Shown here: positions 1 to 8,488 of the stretch, in pieces
Layout: each line of letters begins with the position of its first letter
Numbering within the stretch: position 1 is the first letter of the stretch
NCBI RefSeq assembly: GCF_900103585.1
Contig: NZ_FNHV01000004.1
Coordinates: forward strand, 248,001 to 312,000
Direction: 5' to 3'
Source: Streptomyces sp. cf386
GTDB lineage: Bacteria > Actinomycetota > Actinomycetes > Streptomycetales > Streptomycetaceae
DNA length: 64,000 bases
Notes under the pieces: generated by a model
The model's database searches: none
The model's input: the letters and a program-made list of their open reading frames with translations, nothing else
What the model was told of the DNA's origin: nothing
Translations under genes and position numbers: made by a program

Positions 1-2
1 TG

Positions 3-812
3 GTCGCCCCCGACCAGCGGGGATACGGACGCAGCGACCACCCCGACGCCGTGGACGCGTACACCATCCTCCACCTGGTCGGTGACGTCGTCGGACTCAT
101 CCACGCCCTGGGCGAGGAGAAGGCGTACGTGGTCGGCCACGACTGGGGCGCCCCGGTCGCCTGGCACACCGCCCTGCTGCGGCCGGACATGGTGCTCGGC
201 GTGGCCGGCCTGAGCGTGCCGCCCCCGTCCCGGGGTGCACAGCCTCCGCTGGCCGCCATGGAGGAGAGGTTCGGCGGCCGGTTCTACTGGAACTACTTCA
301 ACCGCCCCGGTGTGGCCGACGCCGAGTTCGCGAAGGACACGCGCACCACCCTGCGGAAGTTCTTCTACTCGGCTTCCGGTGACACCCCCGCCGCCGACCA
401 CGGCAAGCAGCCACTGGTCGACCCCGAGCGCGGCTGGCTCGCGGACATGCGGGACCCCGAAGTACTGCCGGCCTGGTTCACCGAGGACGACCTCGACGCA
501 CTCGCCGAGAGCTTCTCCGGAGGCTTCACCGGCGCCCTCAACTGGTACCGCAACCTCGACCGCAACTGGGAGCTGACCGCTCCCTGGCACGGCGCCGTCG
601 TCACCCCGCCCGCCCTGTACATCTACGGCGACCGCGACCTGGTCCCGGCGTTCCCGGGCACGCCCGAGTTCATCGAGAGCCTCCCCGACCTGATGCCCAA
701 CCTGTGGCGCGAGCCCGTCAAGTTGGCAGGTTGCGGACACTGGACCCAGCAGGAACGTCCGGACGACGTGAACCGGGCGCTCATCGAGTTCCTCACGGCT
801 TGCTCCCGATGA
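3..812 (+). CDS. Alpha/beta-hydrolase, epoxide hydrolase family (5' end outside window)
   Basis: Hydrolase of the alpha/beta fold, probably opening epoxides or cleaving a related small substrate in the cytosol. The reading frame is open from base 3, so the start lies to the left; about 269 residues are visible and roughly 50 are missing relative to the usual 310-330. Seen: the strand and turn APDQRGYGRSD typical of epoxide hydrolases, the nucleophile elbow GHDWGAPVAW with Asp as nucleophile, a later acid in YGDRDLVPAF, and the catalytic His in GCGHWTQQERP. The HGxP oxyanion motif expected near the N-terminus is outside the window. The substrate cannot be read from the sequence; a haloalkane dehalogenase is the main alternative. 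Confidence 0.88.
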   Translation, partial: VAPDQRGYGRSDHPDAVDAYTILHLVGDVVGLIHALGEEKAYVVGHDWGAPVAWHTALLRPDMVLGVAGLSVPPPSRGAQPPLAAMEERFGGRFYWNYFNRPGVADAEFAKDTRTTLRKFFYSASGDTPAADHGKQPLVDPERGWLADMRDPEVLPAWFTEDDLDALAESFSGGFTGALNWYRNLDRNWELTAPWHGAVVTPPALYIYGDRDLVPAFPGTPEFIESLPDLMPNLWREPVKLAGCGHWTQQERPDDVNRALIEFLTACSR

Positions 813-895
813 GCCCGATAAGCCCCTGTGCGCCATCCGAATGAATTTGACACACAATCAGACAGCCGTGGATTGCGGCAAGGGAGTCTCGATGT

Positions 896-2188
896 GTGAT
901 CTTCCTGCCCGCCGTCAGGCCCCTCACCGACCGACTGCTCCCCACCGTCGCTGTCGTCCTGTCCCTGGTGACCGCACTTCTCGTCGGTGGTGCGACGCCG
1001 GCCGCGGCCCTGACCAAGCCCGTCATCAACGGGCCCGTGTTCAATGACCCGCTGGGCACGGCGGCGCAGCAGAAGGCGGTCTTCACCCAGCTCGTTCGGC
1101 TGATCGACGCAACGCCGGCCGGGGCGCAGATCCGCGGCGCGATGCACGAGTTCATCGACCAGGAGGTCGCGAACGCGCTGATCGCCGCTCATGGGCGGGG
1201 CGTCGACGTCAGACTCATCGTCGACGACTCGACCTATGTGGGTCCAGGCGGCGCCGAGTTCGGCAACGCGGCGTACCAGTCGCTCAGATCCGTGCTGGGA
1301 ACCAGTACGGGTGCCCGCTCCTGGAGCGTCGTCTGCGACGACCGGTTCGAGGACGCCGACGGAGTGGACGATGTCCAGCGCGGCTGCCTGGCCGTGGCCC
1401 CGCCCCAACCGGCCTACAACCACAACAAGTTCTTCACCTTCTCGAGGATCGGGCCGTTCGACGACGGCACCAGCTATGCGAGGGTCGTGTTCCAGACCTC
1501 CTCGAACCTCTCCGACTGGTACAAGGTCGAGTCCTTCAACGACGCCGTCACCTTCACGGACGGCACGGTGTACAACGCCTACGTCTCGTACCACGAGCAG
1601 CTCCGTCAGGGCCGCACCCTGGCACGCGGCAACAACAACGCGTACTTCTCCACACCGACCGGCTCGACCTATCGCGGCTACTTCTTCCCGCGCGGTGACG
1701 CGTCGTACTTCAACTCGGCCACGGACACCGTCGTCGGCGTGCTCAACGAGATCAGCTGCACCTACACCGGCGCGGACGGGCTGCAGCACCAGACCGACAT
1801 CCGCATCGTGACGCACAGCTTCTTCGGCTCCCGCCGCCAGGTCGCCGACAAACTGGCCCAGCTGCGCGGCCGGGGGTGCTGGATCGACATCATCTACGCC
1901 GACAGTGACTCCGCGATCACCAGTCGGCTGAACGCCGCGGGGATCCAGCACCGCAGATGCCGTATTCCCAACGGCCCCGGAATCGACGTCCGTCCGCACA
2001 ACAAGCAGATCCTGATCGACGGTGACTACAACGGTGACATCACCCCGCGCGTCTACACCGGCAGTGCCAACCTGACCGGGTCGTCGCTCCGCTCGGCCGA
2101 CGAGGCGATCGTGCGGGTCGCCAGTGCGTCCTATCACTCCAGGTACCTGAGCACCTTCTATCGGATCCGCTCCGCCTGTGGCGGATGA
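896..2188 (+). CDS. Secreted phospholipase D-like protein
   Basis: Exported member of the phospholipase D superfamily, which cleaves phosphodiester bonds through a covalent phospho-histidine. The 430-residue product starts at GTG 896 behind AAGGGAG (880-886); a perfect TTGACA hexamer at 847-852 is a candidate -35, but no clear -10 follows. A signal peptide runs to about residue 38 (AAA before LTKPV). Two HKD-like motifs are visible: YNHNKFF (His176, Lys178), in which the usual Asp position is Ser, and RPHNKQILIDGD (His368, Lys370, Asp375) followed by GSANLTGSS. Four or more Cys suggest disulfides. It precedes another exported hydrolase in the same direction. The degenerate first motif leaves the exact reaction (phospholipase, nuclease or other) open. 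Confidence 0.88.
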   Translation: MIFLPAVRPLTDRLLPTVAVVLSLVTALLVGGATPAAALTKPVINGPVFNDPLGTAAQQKAVFTQLVRLIDATPAGAQIRGAMHEFIDQEVANALIAAHGRGVDVRLIVDDSTYVGPGGAEFGNAAYQSLRSVLGTSTGARSWSVVCDDRFEDADGVDDVQRGCLAVAPPQPAYNHNKFFTFSRIGPFDDGTSYARVVFQTSSNLSDWYKVESFNDAVTFTDGTVYNAYVSYHEQLRQGRTLARGNNNAYFSTPTGSTYRGYFFPRGDASYFNSATDTVVGVLNEISCTYTGADGLQHQTDIRIVTHSFFGSRRQVADKLAQLRGRGCWIDIIYADSDSAITSRLNAAGIQHRRCRIPNGPGIDVRPHNKQILIDGDYNGDITPRVYTGSANLTGSSLRSADEAIVRVASASYHSRYLSTFYRIRSACGG

Positions 2189-2291
2189 CGTTCCGGAGGC
2201 CGCGTGGCGTGTCACCGCCACCAATTTCGCCTAATTGTGAGTAAATCGGACGCGATATGTCCGGATGAGCAGGCGAAATGAAGGGCCCTCC

Positions 2292-4175
2292 ATGCCGTCG
2301 AGGCTTCGCGCACGTCTGAGAGCCGACCTCGCCGCAGGCGTCGTCATGGTGACGATGGCGGTCCTCGCGGGCCCCGCCCACGCCCAACCCGCCAAGGCCG
2401 CCGTGCCGTTGTTCGAGCAGCGCGTCATCTTCAAGGCGTCCCAGGATCCGGGCGGCTACGCGTGCTTCCGGATCCCGGCGGTCGTGCAAACCACCCAAGG
2501 CACGCTCCTCGCGTTCGCCGAGGGACGTCACCGCAGCTGCGGTGACGCGGAGGACATCGACATCGTGCTGAAACGCTCGACCGACGGCGGCCGCACATGG
2601 GGACCGCTCCAGGTCGTCAGCGACGGTGCCGGCGACACCCACGGCAACCCGGCCCCGGTCGTGGACCGGACCACCGGCCGCATCCTCCTCCCGCAGACGC
2701 ACAACCCGGCGAGTGCGGACGGCGGGAGCTGTGACGTCCCGTGCGAACGCAGCCCCCACCTGCAGTACAGCGACGACGACGGCCGCACCTGGTCCCGGCC
2801 GCGCGACCTGAGCGCACAGATCAGGCCCCCGAACTGGAACTCCTGGTACGCCACCGGCCCCGTCCACGGGATCCAGCTCGCCCACGGCAGCCACCCCGGC
2901 CGGCTGGTCTTCGGCGTCAACACCGAGACCTGGAACGGCAGCCGGGTCACCGCCAACCACGCGGCACTCATCGTCAGCGACGACGGCGGCACCACCTGGC
3001 GAAGAGGTGCCACCGACTCCTGGCCCATCGCCGCCGACGGCACCTTCCCTCAGAAGTCGTCCGAAGTCACCCTCACCGAGCGCAACGACGGCGTCATCGT
3101 GGTCAGCGGTCGTGAGCAGGACGGCACCGATCTGGGCCACCGCACCCAGACCTTCAGCGAGGACGGCGGCGACAGCTTCGTCGTCCGGTTCCGCGCCGTC
3201 CCGAACCTCTACACGCCGCAGGTCCAGGGGGCGGTGCTGCAACTGGGCGACCGCACCCTGCTGTCCTGCCCCGGCGACCCGGACCGCCGCCGGACCATGA
3301 TGATCCGCTCCTCCTACGACGGTGGCAGCACCTGGGAGAGCGTGGATCGCGGCACCGTCGTGACCCAGGACTGGTCGGGCTACTCCGACATGGTGCACAT
3401 CGGTGGCGGCGTGGTGGGGCTGATGTACGAGGGCGGCGCCGTCGACGCCCGCGACGAGATCCGCTTCGCCCGCTTCAACGAGGAGTGGCTCACCCCGCGC
3501 CGCGGCCCTGACCCGACCACGGCCGACCGCGCCCCCGCCGCCCAGCGTGCGAGCGTACTCGGCGGGGCCACGCCCACGGCCGGCGTGTTCGGCGGCGCAC
3601 TGGCCTTCGACGGCGCCAACGACGCGGTGCGCCTGCCGTTCCGCACCCAACTCGCGCTCGGCACCCAGAACTTCACCGCCTCCCTGTGGTTCCGCTACAC
3701 CGGTCGCACGGGCGAGCAGCCCCTGCTGTGGATGGGCGGTATCGGCGGCAGCCAGCCCCAGTTCTGGCTGCGTGGCGAACCGGCGAGCAACCGCGTGCGC
3801 GGTCTGATGACGGTGCGCAGCGGCGCCACGGTCGTACGCTCGGCGTCCGTCAGCACCACCGCCGCGCACAACGACGGCCGATGGCACCATCTCGCCCTGC
3901 GTCGCGGTGGCGGGCGGCTCGCCCTGTTCATCGACGGCAGGCAGTTCAGCACGGCCGACGTGTCCGGATCCGTCAGCCGCAACTCGCCGTTCGGCGTGCA
4001 CATCGGCCAGCGCATGGACAGCAGGGCGTTCTTCACCGGTGGCATCGACGAGGTCCGCGTCTGGAACCGGGCCCTGACCGACGCCGAGCTCACCCGCGTC
4101 CGCCAGACGAACATCGGCCCGTCCTCGAACACGACACTGTGGCTGCCGATGGACCAGGTGACCGCAGGCGGCTGA
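2292..4175 (+). CDS. Secreted exo-alpha-sialidase with C-terminal LamG domain
   Basis: Neuraminidase (GH33-like) that would release terminal sialic acids outside the cell. I start it at ATG 2292 because GAAGGG lies 7 bases upstream; an in-frame ATG at 2265 has no ribosome site. A signal peptide ends at AHA (about residue 31). The propeller shows the arginine motif YACFRIP near residue 60 and Asp-boxes STDGGRTWG, SDDDGRTWS, SDDGGTTWR and SYDGGSTWE. From about residue 425 to the end there is a concanavalin A/LamG-type domain (WFRYTGRTGEQPLLWMG, LFIDGRQF, GIDEVRVWNRALTDAE) that probably binds glycans. It is likely a scavenging enzyme paired with the upstream phospholipase D-like protein. A trans-sialidase is a weaker alternative. 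Confidence 0.93.
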   Translation: MPSRLRARLRADLAAGVVMVTMAVLAGPAHAQPAKAAVPLFEQRVIFKASQDPGGYACFRIPAVVQTTQGTLLAFAEGRHRSCGDAEDIDIVLKRSTDGGRTWGPLQVVSDGAGDTHGNPAPVVDRTTGRILLPQTHNPASADGGSCDVPCERSPHLQYSDDDGRTWSRPRDLSAQIRPPNWNSWYATGPVHGIQLAHGSHPGRLVFGVNTETWNGSRVTANHAALIVSDDGGTTWRRGATDSWPIAADGTFPQKSSEVTLTERNDGVIVVSGREQDGTDLGHRTQTFSEDGGDSFVVRFRAVPNLYTPQVQGAVLQLGDRTLLSCPGDPDRRRTMMIRSSYDGGSTWESVDRGTVVTQDWSGYSDMVHIGGGVVGLMYEGGAVDARDEIRFARFNEEWLTPRRGPDPTTADRAPAAQRASVLGGATPTAGVFGGALAFDGANDAVRLPFRTQLALGTQNFTASLWFRYTGRTGEQPLLWMGGIGGSQPQFWLRGEPASNRVRGLMTVRSGATVVRSASVSTTAAHNDGRWHHLALRRGGGRLALFIDGRQFSTADVSGSVSRNSPFGVHIGQRMDSRAFFTGGIDEVRVWNRALTDAELTRVRQTNIGPSSNTTLWLPMDQVTAGG

Positions 4176-4188
4176 CGGGGGGCTCCGC

Positions 4189-4857
4189 CTACGCGAGGTC
4201 CGTCGTCTTCACCAGCCCCGCCTCGTAGGCGATGATCGCCGCCTGCACTCGGTTGCGTACGCCGAGCTGGTTCAGGATCGCGCTGACGTGCGCCTTGATG
4301 GTGCCCTCGACCAGGTGCAGCCGTGCGGCGATCTCCCCGTTCGACAGCCCGGCGCCCAGCATCCCCAGTACCTCCTGCTCCCGCTGGGTCAGCAGCGCCG
4401 TGCGGGCGCCGGAGAGTTCCGCGCGGGGCGAGGGTGCCCTGCGGAGTTCCGTCATCAACCGCCGCGCCACCAAGGGGGAGAGACAGGCGCCGCCGGCCGC
4501 CACGGCGCGCACTCCGGAGATGAGGTCACGTGGATCCGAGGCCTTCAGCAGGAAGCCGGCCACCCCCTCGTCTAGGGCCCGTTCGATGTACTTGTCCTCA
4601 CCGAAGGTCGTCAGAACGATCACCGCGGTGCCCGGGTTGGTGGACCGGAGTTCCGCCGCGGCGGTCAGCCCGTCCATCTCCGGCATGCGGATGTCCAGCA
4701 GGGCCACATCGGGCCGGTGCCTGCGGGCCAGTTCGACCGCCTCGCGCCCGTCCGCGGCCTCGGCCACGACCTCGATGCCCGGCTGGGTGGTCAGGATGGA
4801 GCGGACTCCGGCCCTGACAATGGCCTCGTCGTCGGCGAGCAGTACGCGAATCGTCAC
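4189..4857 (-). CDS. LuxR/NarL-family response regulator
   Basis: Transcription factor activated by phosphorylation from the kinase encoded just upstream. In its 222 residues an N-terminal receiver domain has the acidic pair DD (9-10), the phospho-acceptor Asp55 in LLDIRMPE and the conserved Lys near 105. A C-terminal LuxR-type helix-turn-helix is seen from LTQREQEVLGML through VEGTIKAHVSAIL. Its ATG overlaps the kinase stop by 4 bases (4854-4857), so the two are translationally coupled. The divergent ABC exporter beginning at 6669 is the likeliest target, as in many DesKR-like systems that control an ABC transporter. Confidence 0.95.
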   Translation of the reverse strand: MTIRVLLADDEAIVRAGVRSILTTQPGIEVVAEAADGREAVELARRHRPDVALLDIRMPEMDGLTAAAELRSTNPGTAVIVLTTFGEDKYIERALDEGVAGFLLKASDPRDLISGVRAVAAGGACLSPLVARRLMTELRRAPSPRAELSGARTALLTQREQEVLGMLGAGLSNGEIAARLHLVEGTIKAHVSAILNQLGVRNRVQAAIIAYEAGLVKTTDLA

Positions 4858-6536
4858 AGGGTGTCCTTGGCCACCAGGACATCATCCCGGAAGCACAACC
4901 GGTACAGGGTGTCGGTGAACTGCAGGACACCGTCGCCGGCCCGGTAGTACTCGCACACGGCCCCCGGCGGGACGGGAGGCTCGTCGACGACCGGCGGCGG
5001 CTTGCTGATGCGCCGCTCGGGGAGCACCGGCGCCAGTTCCGCGCGCGTCTCGCCCCGCCGCATTCCCGCGTAGTCCTCGGCGGACACCGAGGTCATCGCC
5101 GAGGTGAAGACGTAGAGCCCGGCCAGCGTCAGCACCAGGCCCGTCCCGAGCACCACCGGGATCAGCGCGGCCCGAGTCGCGTCCCGGCGCAGCCCGGCCC
5201 TGGCGCGTATCAGCGCCGCCCGGGACGCGCTCCAACTCGGTGCCTGGGCGTGCTCGGGCGCTTCGGGATCGTCCGGGGCGGCGCCGCCCGGCACCGGTTC
5301 CCCGACGTCTGCCCCGGCCGGCTCCTCGCCGGGTGCGTCGGACATGGCCCGGGTCGGGACCGGCGGGATGTGCGGCAGTTCGGCGCGCACCTCGAAACCG
5401 GTGGCCCGCGGTCCGGCCCGCAGGGTGCCGCCGGCCAGCCGGACCCGCTCGTCCAGGCCGATCAGCCCGAGACCGCTGCCCGATGCGGTGGGCCGGCGGT
5501 CGTCGGCGGGCACCTCGTTGAACACCGACACCACGGTCTCGTCCGCCCGGTGGATCACCCGTACGGTGACGACCGCGGCCGGCGCGTGCTTGGTCGCGTT
5601 CGTCAGCGCCTCCTGCACCACTCGATAGGCGGCGAGCTCGGCGAGCAGCGGTGGCCGGCCCGATTCCGCGCCCTCCTCCCGAAACCGCACCGGGTTCCCG
5701 GACCGTTGAAAGCGCCGCACCAGCTCGCCGATCGACTCCTGCGCGGGATGCAGCGACGGTGCGGAGTCCTCCCTCAGCAGCCCGATGACCTCGTGCAGCC
5801 GTTCGGTGGCCATGGTGCAGCGTTCCCGCAACTGGCCCATGGTCTGGCGGTGTTCGGCGGACAGACCGGGGGACAGCTCCAGCCCGCCGGACAGCAGGGC
5901 CATCACGCTCAGCTCGTGGCCCAGCGAGTCGTGGATGTCCTGCGCGATCCGGGCGCGCTCCTTGAGCCGGGCCTGCTCGGCGACGAAGCGCTGCTTCCAC
6001 TCCAGTTGCTCGGCACGCTCCCAGCCGGCTCGCGTCAGCTCGGAGCGCTGACGCGACCAACTGCCCGCCCACCACGGCAGGACGCAGGTGGCGAACTCGG
6101 TGATGAGCAGACTCAGCAGGTCCTTGGGCTGCGCGAAGGCGGTGGTCAGCAGCAGCCCCGCCACGGCCACGCCGAGGAACACCGCGTGGGCGTGCCAGAG
6201 TTCGGCCACCCGGCGACCCGCCAGGAAGCTCAGTACCAGGGTCGGCACCATCGGCGCCATGGTGGAGCCGAGTACCGGGTAGGAGAGGACGAGCGCGGCG
6301 GCCAGCGCCAGGGACAGCAGCGGCATCGTCCGGCGCACGGCCAAGGCCGCCGTGACGACCAGCACGACGCCGAGCCGGCTGACCGGTCCACCCGCGAGCC
6401 CCGAGGCGGTCAGAACCGCCGGCGCCGGCAGCACCGCGAGCAGCAGGAGGTCGCTGCGCCGGATGAACGGCCGCTCGGAGCCGAGCACTTGAAGGATGTT
6501 CCGCGCCCGCCCGCGGGCCGCCTGCCGAAGCTGCAT
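4854..6536 (-). CDS. Membrane sensor histidine kinase with extra C-terminal membrane/extracytoplasmic segment
   Basis: Sensor kinase of the HisKA_3 (NarL/DesK) class, 560 residues. Residues about 30-160 form five or six membrane helices. The phospho-acceptor is His202 in RIAQDIHDSLGHELS, followed by the ATPase domain with N-box EALTNATKHAP (309-319) and G-box SGSGLGLIGLDERV. Family members normally stop near residue 390. Here a Pro/Glu/Ala-rich linker leads to another hydrophobic segment (about 457-479) and a final 80 residues with CEYYRAGDG and YRLCFRDDVLVAKD, which look like a small extracytoplasmic domain with two Cys. This suggests a second sensing module outside the membrane, possibly monitoring the envelope together with the ABC exporter. 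The function of the tail is inference. Confidence 0.93.
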   Translation of the reverse strand: MQLRQAARGRARNILQVLGSERPFIRRSDLLLLAVLPAPAVLTASGLAGGPVSRLGVVLVVTAALAVRRTMPLLSLALAAALVLSYPVLGSTMAPMVPTLVLSFLAGRRVAELWHAHAVFLGVAVAGLLLTTAFAQPKDLLSLLITEFATCVLPWWAGSWSRQRSELTRAGWERAEQLEWKQRFVAEQARLKERARIAQDIHDSLGHELSVMALLSGGLELSPGLSAEHRQTMGQLRERCTMATERLHEVIGLLREDSAPSLHPAQESIGELVRRFQRSGNPVRFREEGAESGRPPLLAELAAYRVVQEALTNATKHAPAAVVTVRVIHRADETVVSVFNEVPADDRRPTASGSGLGLIGLDERVRLAGGTLRAGPRATGFEVRAELPHIPPVPTRAMSDAPGEEPAGADVGEPVPGGAAPDDPEAPEHAQAPSWSASRAALIRARAGLRRDATRAALIPVVLGTGLVLTLAGLYVFTSAMTSVSAEDYAGMRRGETRAELAPVLPERRISKPPPVVDEPPVPPGAVCEYYRAGDGVLQFTDTLYRLCFRDDVLVAKDTL

Positions 6537-6668
6537 TCCCGCACGCTACAAGGGCCGGTGCGGCCCAAGGATCTGCCGAAAGTCGAGTCGGTCGTTGCCG
6601 ATCGACAGATGTTCGCGGAGCGGCGTCCTCCTAGGTTTGCCTCGTGACCATGGAAGGAGCGGGCAGTA

Positions 6669-7622
6669 ATGATCACTGTTGACCGACTGACCAAGAGGTA
6701 TGGCGACAAGACGGCGGTGTCCGACATCTCGTTCGGCACCAACCCGGGAAAGGTGACGGGTTTCCTGGGGCCGAACGGCGCGGGCAAGTCGACGACCATG
6801 CGGATGATCGTCGGCCTTGACACACCGACGGCGGGCCGCGCCCTCGTCGATGGCAAGCCCCACGCGCGGCTCAAGCACCCGCTGCGCGAGGTGGGCGCCC
6901 TCCTCGACGCCAAGGCCGGACATCCCGGCCGCTCGGCCCACCACCATCTGCTCGGCATGGCGCGCAGCAACGGCATCCCGGCCTCCCGGGTCGCCCAGGT
7001 GCTGGAGATCGTGGGGCTCACCGAGGTGGGCAGGAAGCGGATCGGCTCCTTCTCCCTCGGCATGGGTCAGCGGCTGGGTATCGCCGCGGCGCTGCTCGGC
7101 GACCCGGAGGTGCTGCTCTTCGACGAGCCGGTCAACGGCCTCGACCCGGACGGCGTGCGCTGGGTGCGGGAGCTGATGCGGTCGCTGGCGGCGGAGGGCC
7201 GCACGGTGTTCGTCTCCAGCCACCTGATGAGCGAGATGCAGGAGACCGCCGACCACCTGGTGGTCATCGGCCGCGGCAGGGTCATCGCCGACGCCCCCAT
7301 CGAGGAGGTCATCGCGAGCAGTTCCCTGAACGCCGTCCGCGTCCGCACCCCGCGACCGGACGTGCTCCGGCGCGAACTGCTGCAGCTCGGCGCGACCGTG
7401 GAGCAGGGACAAGGCGCCGCGCCCGAGGAGCTGATCGTCGTCGGCGGCACCCTTCAGGAGATCGGCGACCTGGCCTTCCGGCACCGGGTCCCGGTCCACG
7501 AGCTGACGTTGCGCAAGGCCAGCCTGGAGCAGGCCTACATGGAACTCACCGCCGCCAGTGTGGAGTACGGCAATCCGTCCCTCTCCCCGGCCTCCGAAGC
7601 GCTGGATCACCAGAAAGCGTAA
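6669..7622 (+). CDS. ABC transporter ATP-binding protein
   Basis: ATPase of a drug or lipid exporter of the CcmA/DrrA type, 317 residues. Walker A is GPNGAGKST (34-42), the signature is SFSLGMGQRLGIA, and Walker B is EVLLFDEPVNGLDPDG with the H-loop in FVSSHLMSEM. The start ATG 6669 is preceded by GGAGCGGGCAG. The permease begins 6 bases after the stop. The pair is divergent from the kinase gene across a 132-base gap and is probably controlled by that two-component system. The C-terminal 80 residues after the nucleotide-binding domain are typical of this exporter family. The cargo is unknown. Confidence 0.94.
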   Translation: MITVDRLTKRYGDKTAVSDISFGTNPGKVTGFLGPNGAGKSTTMRMIVGLDTPTAGRALVDGKPHARLKHPLREVGALLDAKAGHPGRSAHHHLLGMARSNGIPASRVAQVLEIVGLTEVGRKRIGSFSLGMGQRLGIAAALLGDPEVLLFDEPVNGLDPDGVRWVRELMRSLAAEGRTVFVSSHLMSEMQETADHLVVIGRGRVIADAPIEEVIASSSLNAVRVRTPRPDVLRRELLQLGATVEQGQGAAPEELIVVGGTLQEIGDLAFRHRVPVHELTLRKASLEQAYMELTAASVEYGNPSLSPASEALDHQKA

Positions 7623-7628
7623 GGGGAT

Positions 7629-8423
7629 ATGACAGCGACAGCGGTACCCAAGCTCGTCGGCCCGGTCAAGGGCGGCGGATTCAAAGGCGCCCTCGCGTTC
7701 GAGTGGACGAAGCTGTGGAGCGTCCGTGCGACGTGGTGGAACCTCCTGGTCGGCCTGGTGCTCACCGTGGGGTTCGCCGTGATCGTCGGCATGTCGGCCG
7801 ACGCGAGTGCGAAGAAGGGCGTGGACGTCACCATGCCCGCCCCGCACCACGCCTCGCAGGCGTTCCTGCTCTCCCAGCTGACCGTCGTCGTGCTCGCCAC
7901 GCTCGCGCTCACCGGCGAGTACTCCAGCGGCTCGATCCGCACCACGCTGCAGAGCGTGCCCGCCCGCGGCCGGATGCTCTGGTCCAAGACACTGGTCGTC
8001 ATCGCGGTCGTCGCCGTGGCGGGGTTCGTCTTCAGCGTGCCGGCCAGTCTGGCCGCCGCCTCGTTCATGGGGGAGTACGGCACGTACACGGGCGGTGAGT
8101 TGCTCGGCACGGCCTTCGGCGCGGGCACCTACCTCGCCCTGCTCGCGATGACGGCGATCGGCCTCGGCACCGTGCTGCGCAGCGCCGCGGGCACCATCAC
8201 GACCCTGATCATGGTGCTGCTGGCGCTGCCGCAGCTGATGGGCGTCATCGGCGCCCAGTGGCTGGAGACCGCCGGCGACTACCTGCCGAGCGTCGCCGGC
8301 ACCGTGCTCATGACGCAGGACACCGATCCCTACGGCGGCGGCACGGCTCTGGTGGTGCTCCTGCTGTGGGCGTCGTCCGCGCTGGCCGGCGGCTACACGG
8401 TGCTGCGTCGGCGCGACGCCTAG
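7629..8423 (+). CDS. ABC transporter permease
   Basis: Membrane partner of the preceding ATPase (ABC-2/ABC3-like permease, 264 residues). A short N-terminal cytosolic stretch (FKGALAFEWTKLWSVRATWW) resembles the start of Streptomyces permeases of this family. Six hydrophobic segments follow, including NLLVGLVLTVGFAVIVG, FLLSQLTVVVLATLAL, TLVVIAVVAVAGFVFSVPA and ALVVLLLWASSALAGGYTVL. AGGGGATAT precedes the ATG. It ends convergently with the amidohydrolase gene, leaving 65 bases between the two stops. It forms a full exporter with the ATPase, presumably as a 2+2 complex. Confidence 0.92.
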   Translation: MTATAVPKLVGPVKGGGFKGALAFEWTKLWSVRATWWNLLVGLVLTVGFAVIVGMSADASAKKGVDVTMPAPHHASQAFLLSQLTVVVLATLALTGEYSSGSIRTTLQSVPARGRMLWSKTLVVIAVVAVAGFVFSVPASLAAASFMGEYGTYTGGELLGTAFGAGTYLALLAMTAIGLGTVLRSAAGTITTLIMVLLALPQLMGVIGAQWLETAGDYLPSVAGTVLMTQDTDPYGGGTALVVLLLWASSALAGGYTVLRRRDA

Positions 8424-8488
8424 CCGGCCGTGGCCGCCCGGCCTGCGCGTGGCAGCGATACGGGATGTGCCGCACGCACCCTGGCCGC

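Noticed and set aside
623..2224. Long open frame on the minus strand (533 codons) opposite the phospholipase D-like gene
   Set aside because: Low-complexity Arg/Gly/Val product with no fold signature; it mirrors the codon bias of the real gene on the other strand.
2040..4001. 653-codon minus-strand frame opposite the sialidase
   Set aside because: Shadow frame; the sialidase frame carries clear motifs and the opposite product none.
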